Assembly: GCA_016190405.1 (NCBI GenBank) | Contig: JACPQO010000132.1 | Location: 1 to 5,209, forward strand | DNA: 5,209 nucleotides | Reading direction: 5' to 3' | DNA from: Chloroflexota bacterium | Lineage (GTDB): Bacteria > Chloroflexota > Dehalococcoidia > SM23-28-2 > RBG-16-64-32 | Shown: positions 4,975-5,209 of the stretch, piece after piece | Layout: the number at the start of each line of letters is the position of its first letter | Numbering within the stretch: position 1 is the stretch's first letter | The notes under the pieces: generated by a model | Database searches by the model: none | Seen by the model: only the letters and a program-made list of their open reading frames with translations | What the model was told of the DNA's origin: nothing | Made by a program: the position numbers and the translations under genes

Positions 4975-5209
4975 ATGCTTCCCCTGGAGACCTCGCGTCA
5001 TCTCGATTGGGGAGGCACAGAGAGCAGCGCGACAGGGCCCGAGAACTACTCGCCGCCGTGGGCCTGTCGGCCAAGGAAAGGACGCCCCCGCCGCGCCTGG
5101 CCGGCGGCGAGCGCCAGCGGCTGGCCATAGCCCGCGCCCTGGCCAACAACCCGTCCATCCTCCTTGCCGACGAGCCCACCGGCAACCTCGACTCGGAGAC
5201 CGGCGAGGA
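4975..5209 (+). pseudogene. 5'-truncated ABC transporter ATPase fragment (LolD/MacB type), cut by the right edge
   Basis: From 5016 to 5207 one frame encodes 64 residues matching the middle of an ABC ATPase: a helical lead-in [17 protein letters not shown], the signature region LAGGERQR (5097-5120, normally LSGGQ/E), IARALANNP, the Walker B end ILLADEP (Asp and catalytic Glu at 5169-5174) and the D-loop GNLD. The [14 protein letters not shown] pattern is typical of LolD/MacB/FtsE-type exporters, usually about 225-250 residues. The frame is open back to a stop at 4857-4859, yet the P-loop (Walker A) and Q-loop are absent, and the translated upstream DNA has no resemblance to them. A different frame at 4975-4989 reads MLPLE, which resembles the segment that normally precedes this region, so a frameshift between about 4990 and 5015 is possible. 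The fragment therefore looks like a decayed remnant. A rearrangement or assembly join would look the same. The 3' end is outside the window. Confidence 0.6.

Noticed and set aside
1..5209. CRISPR arrays, tRNA or rRNA genes, insertion sequences, phage genes, toxin-antitoxin pairs
   Set aside because: No regularly spaced repeats, tRNA-like cloverleaf, transposase motif or terminal inverted repeats were seen; nearly all of 1-4852 is accounted for by metabolic genes.

Overview
The window is very GC-rich, densely packed bacterial DNA carrying genes of acyl-CoA metabolism. It contains five complete protein genes, one gene cut by the left edge, and a damaged gene fragment at the right edge. No RNA gene, CRISPR array, insertion sequence or origin was seen. 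The source is probably a GC-rich environmental bacterium. A Chloroflexota or actinobacterial type would fit the gene content and the occasional AGG and ATA codons in otherwise GC-biased genes, but this is a weak inference.

Layout. Bases 1-2043 are transcribed rightward: the C-terminal end of a probable nitronate monooxygenase-type flavoprotein, a short crotonase-fold protein (167-856), and a CaiB/BaiF-type (class III) CoA-transferase (865-2043). They overlap or nearly touch, so they look like the end of one operon that begins left of the window. Bases 2068-4852 are transcribed leftward: a crotonase-fold protein (4064-4852), an acyl-CoA dehydrogenase (2887-4023) and a second crotonase-fold protein (2068-2874). 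A candidate sigma-70 promoter lies just upstream, with a 10-base perfect palindrome in the leader. The two operons converge with a 24-base spacer and no obvious terminator. Bases 4853 to about 4970 are non-coding regulatory DNA. From about 4975 to the end there is part of a LolD/MacB-type ABC transporter ATPase that has lost its 5' half in this window, so it is called a pseudogene.

How the genes may work together. A class III CoA-transferase can activate a carboxylic acid by moving CoA from another thioester, the acyl-CoA dehydrogenase can oxidise the acyl-CoA to an enoyl-CoA, and a crotonase can hydrate or otherwise convert it. The three crotonases differ at the catalytic positions: Asp/Glu, Glu/Glu, and Cys/Phe with a separate Asp. 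They are therefore unlikely to be redundant. The substrate cannot be told from the sequence. The CoA-transferase, dehydrogenase and crotonase combination is the same set of families as the carnitine CaiB/CaiA/CaiD system, but no specific link to carnitine is shown.

No clearly new biological system was found. The points most worth checking are the active site of the 4064-4852 crotonase, the missing C-terminus of the 167-856 crotonase, the promoter and palindrome pair, and the ABC ATPase fragment.
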